A stretch of 64,000 nt of DNA, taken from NCBI RefSeq assembly GCF_001580455.1, contig NZ_CP010951.1, positions 1,860,001 through 1,924,000 of the forward strand, given 5' to 3'. The notes under the pieces are model-generated. The model saw only the letters and a list, made by a program, of their open reading frames with translations. It was not told the origin of the DNA and searched no databases. Shown in pieces: positions 52,531-61,411 of this stretch. Within the stretch, counting starts at the first letter, position 1, and each line of letters starts with the position of its first letter. Source of the stretch: Ramlibacter tataouinensis. Lineage in GTDB: Bacteria > Pseudomonadota > Gammaproteobacteria > Burkholderiales > Burkholderiaceae_C. The translations under genes were made by a program, and so were the position numbers.

Positions 52531-53952
52531 ATGTCGCGGCTGGTCGTCGTCTCCAACCGGGTGGCGGATCCGCGCAAGACGGCCGCCGGCGGGCTGGCGG
52601 TCGCGCTGGCCGACGTGCTGAACAGCACCGGCGGGATGTGGTTCGGCTGGAGCGGCAAGGTGATCGAAGCCGCCGATGGCGGCAAGCCCGGTGAAGCCCG
52701 TCAGCACACGCAGCAGGCCGGGCCGGTCAAGCTGGTCACGCTGGACCTGAGCCGGGAGGACCACGACGCGTTCTACGTGGGCTATTCCAACGGCGTGCTG
52801 TGGCCGGTGTTCCACTACCGGCTGGACCTGGCGGACTTTGACGCCGGCTACGTCGCCGGCTACCGGCGCGTCAACCAGCTGTTCGCCCGCAAGCTCAAGC
52901 CGCTGCTGCAGCCAGACGACGTGGTCTGGGTGCACGACTACCACCTGATCCCGCTGGCGGCCGAATTGCGCGCGCTGGGCTGCGGCCACCGCATCGGCTA
53001 CTTCCTGCACATCCCGCTGCCGCCTTCGTTGATCATGGCGGCGATCCCGGGCCACGACTGGCTGATCCGCGCACTGTTCGCCTATGACCTGGTGGGCTTC
53101 CAGAGCCGGGGCGACCTGCGGCACTTCGACCGCTACGTGGAGGCGGAGGCGGGCGCGCAGCGCCTGGGCGACGACGGCCGCTGGCGCGCCTTCAACCGCA
53201 CGGTGCAGGCCTGCGCCTTCCCGATCGGCATCGATGTGGAGGAATTCCAGGCGCTGACGGACGCGCCCGAGGCCCGGGAGATGTTCGAGCGCATGCGCAA
53301 GGAGTATTCGCGCCGCAAACTGCTGGTGGGGGTGGACCGGCTCGACTACTCCAAGGGCCTGCCGCAGCGGCTGAAGGCCTTCCGCGAGCTGCTGAAAAGC
53401 TACCCCGAGCACCGCGACAGCGCCACCCTGATCCAGATCGCCTCGCCCAGCCGCGAGGACGTGACCGCCTACACCGACATCCTGCACGAACTGGAAAGCC
53501 TGTGCGGCTCGATCAACGGCAACTTCGGCGAGCTCGACTGGATGCCGGTGCGCTACATCCACCGCACCGTCGCGCGACCGCGCCTGCCCGGCCTGTACCG
53601 CGCCAGCCGCGTCGGCGTGGTCACGCCGCTGCGCGACGGCATGAACCTGGTGGCCAAGGAATTCATCGCCGCCCAGGACCCGGCGGATCCCGGCGTGCTG
53701 GTGCTGTCGCGCTTTGCCGGCGTGGCCGAGCAACTGCCGGACGCGCTGCTGGTCAATCCCTACGACATCGAAGGCACGGCCAACGCCATCCACCTCGCGC
53801 TGACCATGCCGGTGGAAGAACGGCGCGTGCGGCACCAGTCGCAGATGGCGGTGATCAAGAAGTACGACGTCCACTGGTGGTGCCAGTCGTTCCTGGACAC
53901 GCTGGCGAAAGCCGAGGCGGAGGTGACGGGGACGCCGTGGCTGCGCCTGTAG
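52531..53952 (+). CDS. otsA: Trehalose-6-phosphate synthase
   Basis: A 473-residue GT20 enzyme that joins UDP-glucose and glucose-6-phosphate. MSRLVVVSNRVADPRKTAAGG contains the N-loop donor site. Other blocks are VWVHDYHLIPLA, the YFLHIPLPPS segment, VDRLDYSKGLPQRL, and the donor-binding TPLRDGMNLVAKEF. Full length. It follows the GH15 gene across the palindromic element and completes the trehalose locus, which likely serves osmotic or desiccation tolerance. Confidence 0.97.
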   Translation: MSRLVVVSNRVADPRKTAAGGLAVALADVLNSTGGMWFGWSGKVIEAADGGKPGEARQHTQQAGPVKLVTLDLSREDHDAFYVGYSNGVLWPVFHYRLDLADFDAGYVAGYRRVNQLFARKLKPLLQPDDVVWVHDYHLIPLAAELRALGCGHRIGYFLHIPLPPSLIMAAIPGHDWLIRALFAYDLVGFQSRGDLRHFDRYVEAEAGAQRLGDDGRWRAFNRTVQACAFPIGIDVEEFQALTDAPEAREMFERMRKEYSRRKLLVGVDRLDYSKGLPQRLKAFRELLKSYPEHRDSATLIQIASPSREDVTAYTDILHELESLCGSINGNFGELDWMPVRYIHRTVARPRLPGLYRASRVGVVTPLRDGMNLVAKEFIAAQDPADPGVLVLSRFAGVAEQLPDALLVNPYDIEGTANAIHLALTMPVEERRVRHQSQMAVIKKYDVHWWCQSFLDTLAKAEAEVTGTPWLRL

Positions 53953-54057
53953 GGCCGAAAGCTCGGCGCGTGCCGGCCGTTGTTGATATAAATCCCGGAT
54001 CAACCCGCAGAGGCAGCGGCTGTCTCCTGGCCGGTGGCTGACGGGTCGGGGCAACAC

Positions 54058-54504
54058 ATGAGCGCCGTGAACGCAGACCACAACCGCGCTGTCGCACAGC
54101 GCTTCTTCGAGCTGTTCTCCGCCAGCGACATCGATGGCGCGCTGGCGCTGATGAGCGAAGATGCGACCTGGCAGATCCCCGGCAAGAAGGAGCTGATGCC
54201 GACGGCCGGCCTCTACACCAAGGAGCGAATCGCGCGCCTGTTCCGCCGCATGCTCGAGGCACTGACCGGCGGCCTGCGCATGACGGTGCTCTCCTCGGTG
54301 GCCGAGGGCGATCGTGTTGCGATGGAAGTGACCTCTTCCGGGGACCTGAAGAACGGTCGCCTGTACCGGCAGGAGTACCACTTCCTGCTGGCCTTCAGGG
54401 ATGGCCAGATCTGCGCGGTGCGAGAGTATCTCGACACGCAGCATGCGCACGACGTGTGGATCGCTCCCGTCTCCAGCCAGGACGTCCGGGGCGGCGAACG
54501 CTAG
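54058..54504 (+). CDS. SnoaL/NTF2-like fold protein
   Basis: A 148-residue cone-fold protein. It has the family shape: ADHNRAVAQRFFELFSASDIDGALALMSEDATWQIPG at the start, a GDRVAMEVTSSGDLKNGRLY sheet and EYHFLLAFRDGQICAVREYLDTQHA near the end. Such proteins are ketosteroid-isomerase-like enzymes or ligand binders of unknown role. The start at 54058 is the first ATG with the family N terminus. It stands alone on the plus strand. Confidence 0.85.
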   Translation: MSAVNADHNRAVAQRFFELFSASDIDGALALMSEDATWQIPGKKELMPTAGLYTKERIARLFRRMLEALTGGLRMTVLSSVAEGDRVAMEVTSSGDLKNGRLYRQEYHFLLAFRDGQICAVREYLDTQHAHDVWIAPVSSQDVRGGER

Positions 54505-54662
54505 GCCCCTCACCGCCGGTGCCAGGAGAGCTCGTGCTGCAACGCCCACGCCGCGCGGCCCCCGATCCGTCCTTCGCGACTACTTTCACGCGAAGGACGA
54601 GAACCGGCCGCACTGGCTCGCTGAAGTCTTTTCGCAAGACGTGTTGCAGTATCTTCGGCGCC

Positions 54663-54908
54663 ATGACTGAGCTGACGCCGCTTCCGACGATTGAGCCCGG
54701 CCGCTACCGCCACTACAAGGGCGGCGAGTACGAGGTGCTGGGTGTGGTGCGCCACAGCGAGAGCCTGGAGCCCCTGGTGCTGTACCGGCCGCTGTACAAC
54801 GCCTCCGGCCTGTGGGTGCGGCCGTTCGCGATGTTCCTGGAGAGGGTTCAAGTGAACGGCCGGGAACAACCGCGCTTCATGCTGGTGGAACCCAGGACCG
54901 CAGGGTAA
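54663..54908 (+). CDS. DUF1653 small protein
   Basis: An 81-residue protein with the DUF1653 core: GRYRHYKGGEYEVLGVVRHSE and LVLYRPLYNASGLWVRPFAMF. It has an SH3-like size. Function unknown. It lies 158 bp after the SnoaL-like gene and 11 bp before the phosphoesterase gene, likely in one transcript with the latter. Confidence 0.88.
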   Translation: MTELTPLPTIEPGRYRHYKGGEYEVLGVVRHSESLEPLVLYRPLYNASGLWVRPFAMFLERVQVNGREQPRFMLVEPRTAG

Positions 54909-54919
54909 CCCGCGCAGCC

Positions 54920-55387
54920 ATGGGCGCCGTGCTGCGCATCGGCCTGATCTCCGACACCCACGGCCTGCTCCGGCCGCAGGCGCTGGAGGCCTTGCGCGGC
55001 TGCGACCGCATCCTGCATGCGGGCGACGTCGGCCACCCGGCCGTGTTGCAGGATCTCGCCGCGCTCGCGCCGGTGACGGCGGTGCGCGGCAACAACGACA
55101 CGGGACCGTGGGCGCAGGCGCTGCCGGAGACTGATCTGCTGCAACTGGGCGAGATCCGGCTGTACCTGCTGCATGACCTCGCGCAACTGGCCATCGACCC
55201 CCGGGTGGCCGGCGTGCGGGTGGTGGTGTCGGGGCACTCGCACCAGCCGGGCATCGCGCAGCGGGACGGCGTGCTCTACGTCAACCCGGGCAGCGCCGGC
55301 CCGCGGCGCTTCAAGCTGCCGGTCGCCGTGGGCGAACTGGCCATCGCGGGGCCGTCGGTCAGCCCGCGCATCGTGCCGCTTCAGTGA
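54920..55387 (+). CDS. YfcE/MJ0936-type metallophosphoesterase
   Basis: A 155-residue calcineurin-like phosphodiesterase. Metal ligands are in LISDTHG, LHAGDVGH, VRGNNDTG and VVSGHSHQPG; GVLYVNPGSAGPRR ends the catalytic core. It probably hydrolyses small phosphodiesters with Mn2+. Start 54920 gives the family N terminus. Convergent with the FAH-family gene, 10 bp apart. Confidence 0.93.
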   Translation: MGAVLRIGLISDTHGLLRPQALEALRGCDRILHAGDVGHPAVLQDLAALAPVTAVRGNNDTGPWAQALPETDLLQLGEIRLYLLHDLAQLAIDPRVAGVRVVVSGHSHQPGIAQRDGVLYVNPGSAGPRRFKLPVAVGELAIAGPSVSPRIVPLQ

Positions 55388-55397
55388 ACGCGGCGGC

Positions 55398-56408
55398 TCA
55401 CCCCGCCAGCTTCGCCACCTTCTGCTCGATCGCGCCGAACACGCTCTGGCCGTCCTTGCCCTTCATCTCGATGCGCACGGTGTCGCCGAACTTCATGAAC
55501 TCGGTGGAGGGCTTGCCATCGAGGATGGTTTCGATCGCGCGCTTCTCGGCGATGCAGGAGTAGCCCTTGACCCATTCCTTGTTGTCGTCCTTCTCCACCG
55601 CGCGGTTGCTCACCGTGCCGCTGCCGACGATGGAGCCGGCGCGCACGTTGCGCGTCTTGCAGATGTGGGCGATCAGCTGGCCGAAATGGAAGGTCATTTC
55701 CTGGCCGGCGTCGCACATGCCGACAGTACGGCCGTTCCACTGCGTCTGCAGCGTCAGGTGCAGCTTGCCGCCCTGCCAGGCGTCGCCGAATTCGTCGGGC
55801 GTCACGGCCACCGGGCTGAAGGCCGTGGCGGGCTTGCTCTGGAAGAAGCCGAAGCTCTTGGCGAGTTCGTCGGGGATCAGGTGGCGCAGGCTCCAGTCGT
55901 TGGCCAGCATCAGCAGGCGGATGCCTTCCAGCGCCTGCTCGGGCGTGCTGGTCATGGGCACGTCACCGGTCACCACGGCGACCTCGGCCTCGAAGTCGAT
56001 GCCCCAGTCCTCGCTCGCGAACTGCGCGTCATCGCGCGGCCCGAGAAAATCGTCGCTGCCGCCCTGGTACATGAGCGGCTCGGTGTAGTAGTTCTCCGGC
56101 ACCTTGGCGTTGCGCGCCAGGCGCACCAGCTCCACGTGGTTGATGTAGGCCGAGCCGTCCGCCCACTGGTAGGCGCGTGGCAGCGGGGACATGCACTGCG
56201 CCGGATCGAACGGGAACGCGTGGCGCGCCTTGCCCTGGTTCAGCGTCTCGTACAGGTCCTGCAGTTGCGGCGACAGGAAACCCCAGTCGTCCAGCACCTG
56301 CTGCAGGCGATCGGCGATGCCGGTCGCGTAGTGGGCCGTGCTCAGGTCGCGCGAGACCACCACCAGCTGGCCGTCGCGCGATCCATCCTTGTAGCTTGCG
56401 AGTTTCAT
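55398..56408 (-). CDS. Fumarylacetoacetate hydrolase (FAH) family protein
   Basis: A 336-residue enzyme (MKLASYKDGSRDGQL) of the FAH superfamily, which cleaves or decarboxylates beta-diketo acids using a divalent metal. Typical parts are EAEVAVVTGDVP near the metal Glu, VMTSxxxx-like ALEGIRLLMLANDWSLRHL, and GSIVGSGTVSNR followed by ETILDGKPSTEFMKFGDTVRIEM. It could be fumarylacetoacetase of tyrosine breakdown or a relative. A start at 56432 would add eight residues. Divergent from an IclR regulator, its likely controller (inference). Confidence 0.9.
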   Translation of the reverse strand: MKLASYKDGSRDGQLVVVSRDLSTAHYATGIADRLQQVLDDWGFLSPQLQDLYETLNQGKARHAFPFDPAQCMSPLPRAYQWADGSAYINHVELVRLARNAKVPENYYTEPLMYQGGSDDFLGPRDDAQFASEDWGIDFEAEVAVVTGDVPMTSTPEQALEGIRLLMLANDWSLRHLIPDELAKSFGFFQSKPATAFSPVAVTPDEFGDAWQGGKLHLTLQTQWNGRTVGMCDAGQEMTFHFGQLIAHICKTRNVRAGSIVGSGTVSNRAVEKDDNKEWVKGYSCIAEKRAIETILDGKPSTEFMKFGDTVRIEMKGKDGQSVFGAIEQKVAKLAG

Positions 56409-56538
56409 TGGCTTTGCCGCCTTGTCCGGCATGCGCTAGAGTCGTCGAAACTCTTACGCATTGTTGAATGAGTTCACCTTATCGAAATTCTAAGGCGGCG
56501 CGGGACAACTCCCCCGGTTGCCTCATGGGCCAGCTTCG

Positions 56539-57321
56539 GTGAGCAAGGAGCGCGCCGGCATCCAATCCGTCGAGGTGGGCTTCGCGTTGCTGGACGTGCT
56601 GGCACAGGCGCGCCGGCCGCTGATGCTGCGCGACCTCGCGGCGGCGGCCGGGATGAGCGCGGCCAAGGCGCACCGCTACCTGGTCAGCTTCCAGCGCTTG
56701 CAGCTGGTGGCGCAGGACGGCGCCAGCGCGCACTATGACCTCGGGCCGGCCGCGCTCAAGCTCGGGTTGGCGTCGCTGTCGCGGCTCGATGCGGTGAAGC
56801 TCGCGCGCCCCCGCGTGTCGGCGCTGGCCCAGGAGATCGGCCACACGCTGGCGCTGGCCGTGTGGGGCAACCATGGCCCGACCATCGTGCACTGGGAGGA
56901 GTCGCCGCAGGCCGTGACGGTGAACCTGCGGCTGGGCGACGTGATGCCGCTGCTGTCCTCGGCCACCGGCCGCTGCTTTGCCGCCTATGCGGCCCCCGAG
57001 GCGATCACGCCCATGCTCAAGGACGAGATCGCGCGGGCGCAGCGCCAGCGCCGCCAGGACATTCCCACCAGCCTGGCCGAGGCGCGCGCGCTGTTCGACG
57101 AGGTGCGGCAGCGCGGCGTCGCCCGCGTGGTCGACACCCTGCTGCCCGGCGTGGCCGGCTTCTGCGCACCGGTGTTCGATGCCAACGGCCACATCGCGCT
57201 CGGCATGGTCGCGCTCGGCGCCGTCGGCAGCTTCGACGCCGCATGGGGCGGCGCGGTGGAAAAGCCCCTGCGCGCGGCGGCGCGGCAGCTCTCCGGCGAC
57301 CTGGGCCATCGCGATGCCTGA
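56539..57321 (+). CDS. IclR-family transcriptional regulator
   Basis: A 260-residue regulator with an N-terminal winged helix (about 8-65; SVEVGFALLDVLAQARRPLMLRDLAAAAGMSAAKAHRYLVSF) and a C-terminal ligand-binding IclR domain (about 80-255; ARVVDTLLPGVAGFCAPVFDANGHIALGM). A GTG at 56539 is the likely start; a TTG at 56518 is also in frame. The neighbouring FAH-family gene is the probable target. It overlaps the DUF3108 gene by 8 nt. Confidence 0.92.
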   Translation: MSKERAGIQSVEVGFALLDVLAQARRPLMLRDLAAAAGMSAAKAHRYLVSFQRLQLVAQDGASAHYDLGPAALKLGLASLSRLDAVKLARPRVSALAQEIGHTLALAVWGNHGPTIVHWEESPQAVTVNLRLGDVMPLLSSATGRCFAAYAAPEAITPMLKDEIARAQRQRRQDIPTSLAEARALFDEVRQRGVARVVDTLLPGVAGFCAPVFDANGHIALGMVALGAVGSFDAAWGGAVEKPLRAAARQLSGDLGHRDA

Positions 57322-58273
57322 AGTCCGCCGGCTGTGGGGGCGCCTCATGCTCCTCGCAGCCGCGGTCCTGGGCCTGCACCTGTGGCTGCTGTCCGGCACG
57401 CCGCGGGTGCTGCAACCGAACCGTCCGGCCACTTGGCACGCGCGCAGCGTCGCGCCACCGGCGCCGGCCGCGGCGCGGGCCGCGCCCGAGGCGGCATCGG
57501 TCTCGGCGGAACGGAAGCCGGAGCGCGCCCGGCTGCCGCCTCGGGGCGCAGCGGGTACGGGCCGGTCGACAGCGGCGGACCCAACCGGGCCGGCGGCGCT
57601 GCCGGCAGCGGCGCCGCTGCCGTTGACGCGCTTCGCGGTGCCCGGGCCGGCGCGTTGGCACTACCAGGTCAACGCGCAAGTCCGCGGCGTCGTCACGCAA
57701 GGCGAAGCGACCTTGCGATGGCAGCACGACGGCAGCCGCTACGAAGCCCAGCTCGAGCTGAACGCGCCCGGCCTGCGCCGCCGGCTGCTGCACAGCGCCG
57801 GCTGGGTCACGCCGCAGGGCCTGGCGCCGCTGCGCTTTGCGGACAAGTCGCGCAGTGAGGAAGCCGTGCATTTCGAGCGCGAGGCCGGCAAGCTCAGCTT
57901 CAGCAGCAACCGGCCCGAGGCCGCACTGGAAGCGGGCGCGCAGGATCGCCTCAGCGTGATCCTGCAGCTCGGCGCCATGATCGCCGCCGACCCGCAAGAA
58001 TTCCCGCCGGGCACGCGGATCGCGCTGCAGACGGCGACGGCGCGCGAGGCCTTGCCCTGGCTGTTCGTGGTCGAGGCCTCCGAGCCACTCGAGCTCCCCG
58101 GCGGCGCCATGCCGGCATTGAAGCTCACACGGGCGCCGGTCGGGCCCTATGACGCGCGGCTGGAGCTGTGGCTCGCTCCCGGGGCTGCTTACGCCCCGGT
58201 GCGCCTGCGTCTGACACAGCCGAGCGGGGATTGGGTCGATCAGCTGTGGTCGTCCACCGACAGTGCGCAATAG
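57314..58273 (+). CDS. DUF3108 periplasmic protein
   Basis: A 319-residue protein with one N-terminal membrane segment or uncleaved signal (LMLLAAAVLGLHLWLLSG, about 11-28), then an Ala/Pro-rich linker to about 110, and a DUF3108 beta-rich domain with FAVPGPARWHYQVNAQVRGV, RLSVILQLGAMIAAD and APVRLRLTQPSGDWVDQLW. Function is not known. It starts inside the end of the IclR gene and is likely co-translated. Confidence 0.85.
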   Translation: MPEVRRLWGRLMLLAAAVLGLHLWLLSGTPRVLQPNRPATWHARSVAPPAPAAARAAPEAASVSAERKPERARLPPRGAAGTGRSTAADPTGPAALPAAAPLPLTRFAVPGPARWHYQVNAQVRGVVTQGEATLRWQHDGSRYEAQLELNAPGLRRRLLHSAGWVTPQGLAPLRFADKSRSEEAVHFEREAGKLSFSSNRPEAALEAGAQDRLSVILQLGAMIAADPQEFPPGTRIALQTATAREALPWLFVVEASEPLELPGGAMPALKLTRAPVGPYDARLELWLAPGAAYAPVRLRLTQPSGDWVDQLWSSTDSAQ

Positions 58274-58363
58274 GCCCACCGCCTAGGCTAAAAGCTAAGG
58301 GTGTGCCCGGTCCACCTTGAAAGCAGCGCAAGCGTTGCTATGTAGATCGGCAAGGAATCCCAA

Positions 58364-58636
58364 ATGCAAATGCTCTATGACTCCGACTCGTTCGTTGTCG
58401 TGCACCTGCAGGCCAACGAACCCGCCGAAGGTGAACCGCCGCCTCGCGTGGCTCGGCACGGCTTCGAGATCGTCGACAAGCGAACCAACAAGGAGGTCTA
58501 CCTCGACGGCTCCTGGGCCGAGGCTTTCCAGCGCCAGATCAACGCCTGGCAGCTGAATACGCCAACGCAGGAGGAAGTCGAGGAGACGCTCGACGGCTAC
58601 GCCGAACTGGCGCAAAACCCGCTGGTGATGCACTGA
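58364..58636 (+). CDS. DUF3567 protein
   Basis: A 90-residue protein matching the DUF3567 family of Burkholderiales: MQMLYDSDSFVVVHLQAN, ARHGFEIVDKRTNKEVYLDG and the FQRQINAWQLNTPTQEEVEETL helix. Acidic and cytoplasmic. Function unknown. Its presence supports the taxonomic placement. Confidence 0.92.
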   Translation: MQMLYDSDSFVVVHLQANEPAEGEPPPRVARHGFEIVDKRTNKEVYLDGSWAEAFQRQINAWQLNTPTQEEVEETLDGYAELAQNPLVMH

Positions 58637-58736
58637 GGCACGCCAGCGACATCAACTATTGAACAGCCACAAGACCGACGCCGCGCCAGCAGCCACCCAC
58701 CAGCCCACACCAGCACCTCAGCCCGCCAGCGGCGGT

Positions 58737-60014
58737 TCATCCTGGCGGGCGTGAGTCGTGCGCCCGCGCGAGCAGCAGTTCCTTCTCCCGGGCATTTCCC
58801 GCCATCGCCGCCGCCCGCAGGAACTCCGCCCGCGCTTCTTCGTAGCGTTCCAGCTTGGCCAGCAGGTCGCCGCGCACGCTCGGCAGCCACTGGTAGTTGC
58901 GCATGCTTTTCTCGCCCTGCAGCCGGTCGATGATCTCCAGCCCCGCCGCCGGCCCGTGGGCCATGGCCACCGCCACCGCGCGGTTCAGTTCCACCACCGG
59001 CGAGGGCGCGAGCTGCGCCAGTTCTCCATAAAGCGCGGCGATGCGCGGCCAGTCCGTCTGCTGTGCTGTCGGCGCGTTCGCGTGACAGGCCGCAATGGCG
59101 GCCTGCAGGGCATAGAAGCCGTGCTGGCCACCGAGTTTCTGCGCCCGCTCCAGCGCCGCCAGGCCACGGCGAATCAGCAAGTGGTCCCAGCGCGCCCGGT
59201 CCTGGTCGGCCAGCAGGATGGGCCGGCCCTCGCGGTCGGTGCGGGCCGCCATGCGCGAGGATTGCAGCTCAAGCAGCGCTACCAGCCCATGCACCTCCGG
59301 CTCGCGTGGCGCCAGTTCGGCCAGCATGCGCGCCAGCCGCAGCGCTTCCTGCGCCAGCGCCGGCCGCATCCAGTCGGTGCCTGCGGTCGCGGTGTAGCCT
59401 TCGTTGAACACCAGGTAGATCACCTCCAGCACCGATGCCAGGCGCGGCGCCAGTTCCTCGCCGCGCGGCACCTCGTAAGGGACCCGGGCTTCGCCCAGGC
59501 TGCGCTTGGCGCGCACGATGCGCTGGGCGATGGTGGGCTCCGGCACCAGGTAGGCGCGGGCGATCTCATGCGTGGTCAGGCCGGCCAGCAGCTTGAGCGT
59601 GAGCGCCACGCGCGCCTCGGCCGGGAGGACGGGGTGGCAGGCGGTGAACACCAGCCGCAGCATGTCATCGCCGATGTCATCCTGCCGAGCTGCGTCCAGC
59701 GCATCCACGAAGTCGGGCACGATCAGCGCCTCCTGTGCTTCCAGGTCCAGGCCCAGTTCCCGCAACTTCTCATCCTGCAGCTTGCCGTGGCGCAGGTGGT
59801 CCAGCGCACGCCGCTTGGCCGCGGTCATCAACCAGGCGCCGGGCTTGTCGGGAATGCCCTCGCGCGGCCAGTGCTCCAGCGCCGCGACCAGCGCATCCTG
59901 CGCGAGCTCCTCTGCCACTCCCAGGTCGCGGGTCATGCGCGCGACGGCGGCGACGATGCGCGCCGACTCGATGCGCCACACCGCGGCGATCGCCTGGTGG
60001 GTGGCCGAGTGCAT
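58737..60014 (-). CDS. ECF sigma factor of the ECF42 type
   Basis: A 425-residue sigma factor. Sigma region 2 (about 15-75; LGVAEELAQDALVAALEHWP and AWLMTAAKRRALDHLRH) and region 4 (about 110-180; LTTHEIARAYLVPEPTIAQRIVRAKRSL) are followed by a ~200-residue C-terminal helical extension (LNRAVAVAMAHGPAAGLEIIDRL, then RYEEARAEFLRAAAM). This long TPR-like tail is characteristic of the ECF42 group. No anti-sigma gene is nearby, as usual for this group. It is the last gene after two DGPF proteins and a VOC protein, its typical partners. Confidence 0.92.
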   Translation of the reverse strand: MHSATHQAIAAVWRIESARIVAAVARMTRDLGVAEELAQDALVAALEHWPREGIPDKPGAWLMTAAKRRALDHLRHGKLQDEKLRELGLDLEAQEALIVPDFVDALDAARQDDIGDDMLRLVFTACHPVLPAEARVALTLKLLAGLTTHEIARAYLVPEPTIAQRIVRAKRSLGEARVPYEVPRGEELAPRLASVLEVIYLVFNEGYTATAGTDWMRPALAQEALRLARMLAELAPREPEVHGLVALLELQSSRMAARTDREGRPILLADQDRARWDHLLIRRGLAALERAQKLGGQHGFYALQAAIAACHANAPTAQQTDWPRIAALYGELAQLAPSPVVELNRAVAVAMAHGPAAGLEIIDRLQGEKSMRNYQWLPSVRGDLLAKLERYEEARAEFLRAAAMAGNAREKELLLARAHDSRPPG

Positions 60015-60017
60015 CGC

Positions 60018-60428
60018 TCAGGCCTGCGGCGGGGCCGCGTTGGGATCCATCCACATCACTTCCCAGATGTGCCCGTCGAGGTCCTCGAACTGGTGGTAGT
60101 ACATGAAGCCGTGGTCCTGCGGCGGCTGGGGCGCGCGGCCGCCGGCCGCCAGCGCCTTTTTCACCAGCTCGTCCACCTCGGCCCGGCTCTCGCAGGACAG
60201 CGCGATCAGCACCTCGGTCGACTTGTTCGCATCCGCCACCGGCTTGCTGGTGAAGGTCTGGAAGAAGGGCTCCACCAGCAGCATGGCGAAGATGTCCTCG
60301 GAGATCACCATGCAGGCGCCCTGCTCGTTGGTGAACTGCGGGTTGAACGTGAAACCGAGCGCGCGGAAGAAGGCCTGCGAGCGCTCCATGCTCTTGATGG
60401 GGAGGTTGACGAAGATCTTGCGTGCCAT
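60018..60428 (-). CDS. VOC-family protein of the ECF42 cluster
   Basis: A 136-residue glyoxalase/bleomycin-resistance fold protein: MARKIFVNLPIKSMERSQAF, FTSKPVADANKSTEVLIALS and the QFEDLDGHIWEVMWMDP ending with the Glu ligand. It ends 4 bp before the sigma gene start, so it is co-transcribed. Role unknown. Confidence 0.9.
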   Translation of the reverse strand: MARKIFVNLPIKSMERSQAFFRALGFTFNPQFTNEQGACMVISEDIFAMLLVEPFFQTFTSKPVADANKSTEVLIALSCESRAEVDELVKKALAAGGRAPQPPQDHGFMYYHQFEDLDGHIWEVMWMDPNAAPPQA

Positions 60429-60441
60429 GTGGGACTTCCTC

Positions 60442-60864
60442 TCACTGCATGCCGATGTCGCGGAAACGCTCGGCGGTCTGGTCCGACACCATCCCGTCGA
60501 AGTCTTCCATCTCGTACAGCTGCCGCACCTCGATGTGGCAGCGTACGCCTTCGCCGATCGGATTCGGGAAGCGGCGCGACCATTCGATCGCTTCCTCGCG
60601 CGATCGCACCTGGATCAGCGTGTAGCCGGCGATGAGCTCCTTGCTCTCGGTGAACGGACCGTCGACCACGACGCGCTTGCTGCCCTCGTATTCGACGCGC
60701 CAGCCCTTGCTGCTGGGCTGCAGGCCCGAGGCATCGAGCAGCGCACCGGCCCTGGCCAGTTCCTCGTGGTAGGCCGCCATGGCGGCGAACAGCGGCTCGG
60801 GGTTGTCGGGGAAGCGGCCGGCCTCGCTATCGGGCGTGGCCTTGACCAGGATCATGAAACGCAT
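60442..60864 (-). CDS. YciI-like DGPF protein 1
   Basis: A 140-residue ferredoxin-fold protein with the hallmark VVDGPFTESKELIAGY motif and MRFMILVKATPDSEAG start. DGPF proteins are the conserved partners of ECF42 sigma factors; their chemistry is not established. It follows a TGTCGA-N17-CGTC promoter match by about 57 nt. An AAGGAGT ribosome site precedes the ATG. Confidence 0.93.
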   Translation of the reverse strand: MRFMILVKATPDSEAGRFPDNPEPLFAAMAAYHEELARAGALLDASGLQPSSKGWRVEYEGSKRVVVDGPFTESKELIAGYTLIQVRSREEAIEWSRRFPNPIGEGVRCHIEVRQLYEMEDFDGMVSDQTAERFRDIGMQ

Positions 60865-60920
60865 GACGGACTCCTTCGATGGTTGGGAAGCGCCGCGGAA
60901 TCGGCGGCTTCTACAGTCAC

Positions 60921-60947
60921 GACGAACGAGGCCAGGCGAAATCGACA
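60921..60947 (-). promoter_or_regulatory. Candidate ECF42-dependent promoter
   Basis: Minus strand: TGTCGA (60947-60942), 17-bp spacer, CGTC (60924-60921), upstream of DGPF protein 1. As far as I recall, TGTCGA at -35 with a CG(A/T)C-type -10 is the motif described for ECF42 in Streptomyces. Confidence 0.6.
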
Positions 60948-60975
60948 GGCCACCCCTTGGTGCAAACCCTGATGC

Positions 60976-60991
60976 CTAGTAGGCCTACTAG
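60976..60991. repeat. 16-bp perfect palindrome
   Basis: CTAGTAGGCCTACTAG overlaps the stop codon of DGPF protein 2 and lies about 29 bp upstream of the candidate ECF42 promoter. No U-run follows. A regulator site or a chance palindrome. Confidence 0.45.
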
Positions 60992-61344
60992 AGGTAGCAG
61001 GGCGCGGTCTCGCGAACCTCGACCGTCGCCCACTCGGCGGCGGGACAGGCGCGCGCGATCTCCACGGCTTCCGCGCGCGTCTTGCAGTTCAGGAGGAAGA
61101 AGCCGCCGACCATTTCCTTGGCCTCGGCAAACGGACCGTCCAGGACCTGGGCGTGGCCCCCGCGACGCTCGACGCGTGCGGCACCCTGGTCCTGCGCGGC
61201 GAGCGACTCCACCGCGAGCAGCATCTCTCTCGCCTTCAGGTACTCGGCGAAGCGCAGCATGCGGGCATAGACGGCCTCGCCCTCCGCGCGGGTGCGGGCG
61301 GCGCGCTGGCCGACGGGTTCATGGATCAGCAGCATGAAAGCCAT
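60988..61344 (-). CDS. YciI-like DGPF protein 2
   Basis: A 118-residue relative of DGPF protein 1 with HAQVLDGPFAEAKEMVGGFF and AFMLLIHEPVGQRAART at the start. Start 61344 gives the family N terminus; the longer frame does not. It is first in the likely order DGPF2 - DGPF1 - VOC - sigma, 123 bp before DGPF1. Confidence 0.88.
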   Translation of the reverse strand: MAFMLLIHEPVGQRAARTRAEGEAVYARMLRFAEYLKAREMLLAVESLAAQDQGAARVERRGGHAQVLDGPFAEAKEMVGGFFLLNCKTRAEAVEIARACPAAEWATVEVRETAPCYL

Positions 61345-61411
61345 CGGCCCATGATAAGCGCGACCCTGAGCGCAGGCCCCGCCGCGAAGCGGCCCTGGCG
61401 CGCGGTGGAGA

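Noticed and set aside
49994..54549. Large open frames antisense to otsB, GH15 and otsA
   Set aside because: The plus-strand proteins carry complete catalytic motifs; the antisense products show no motif.
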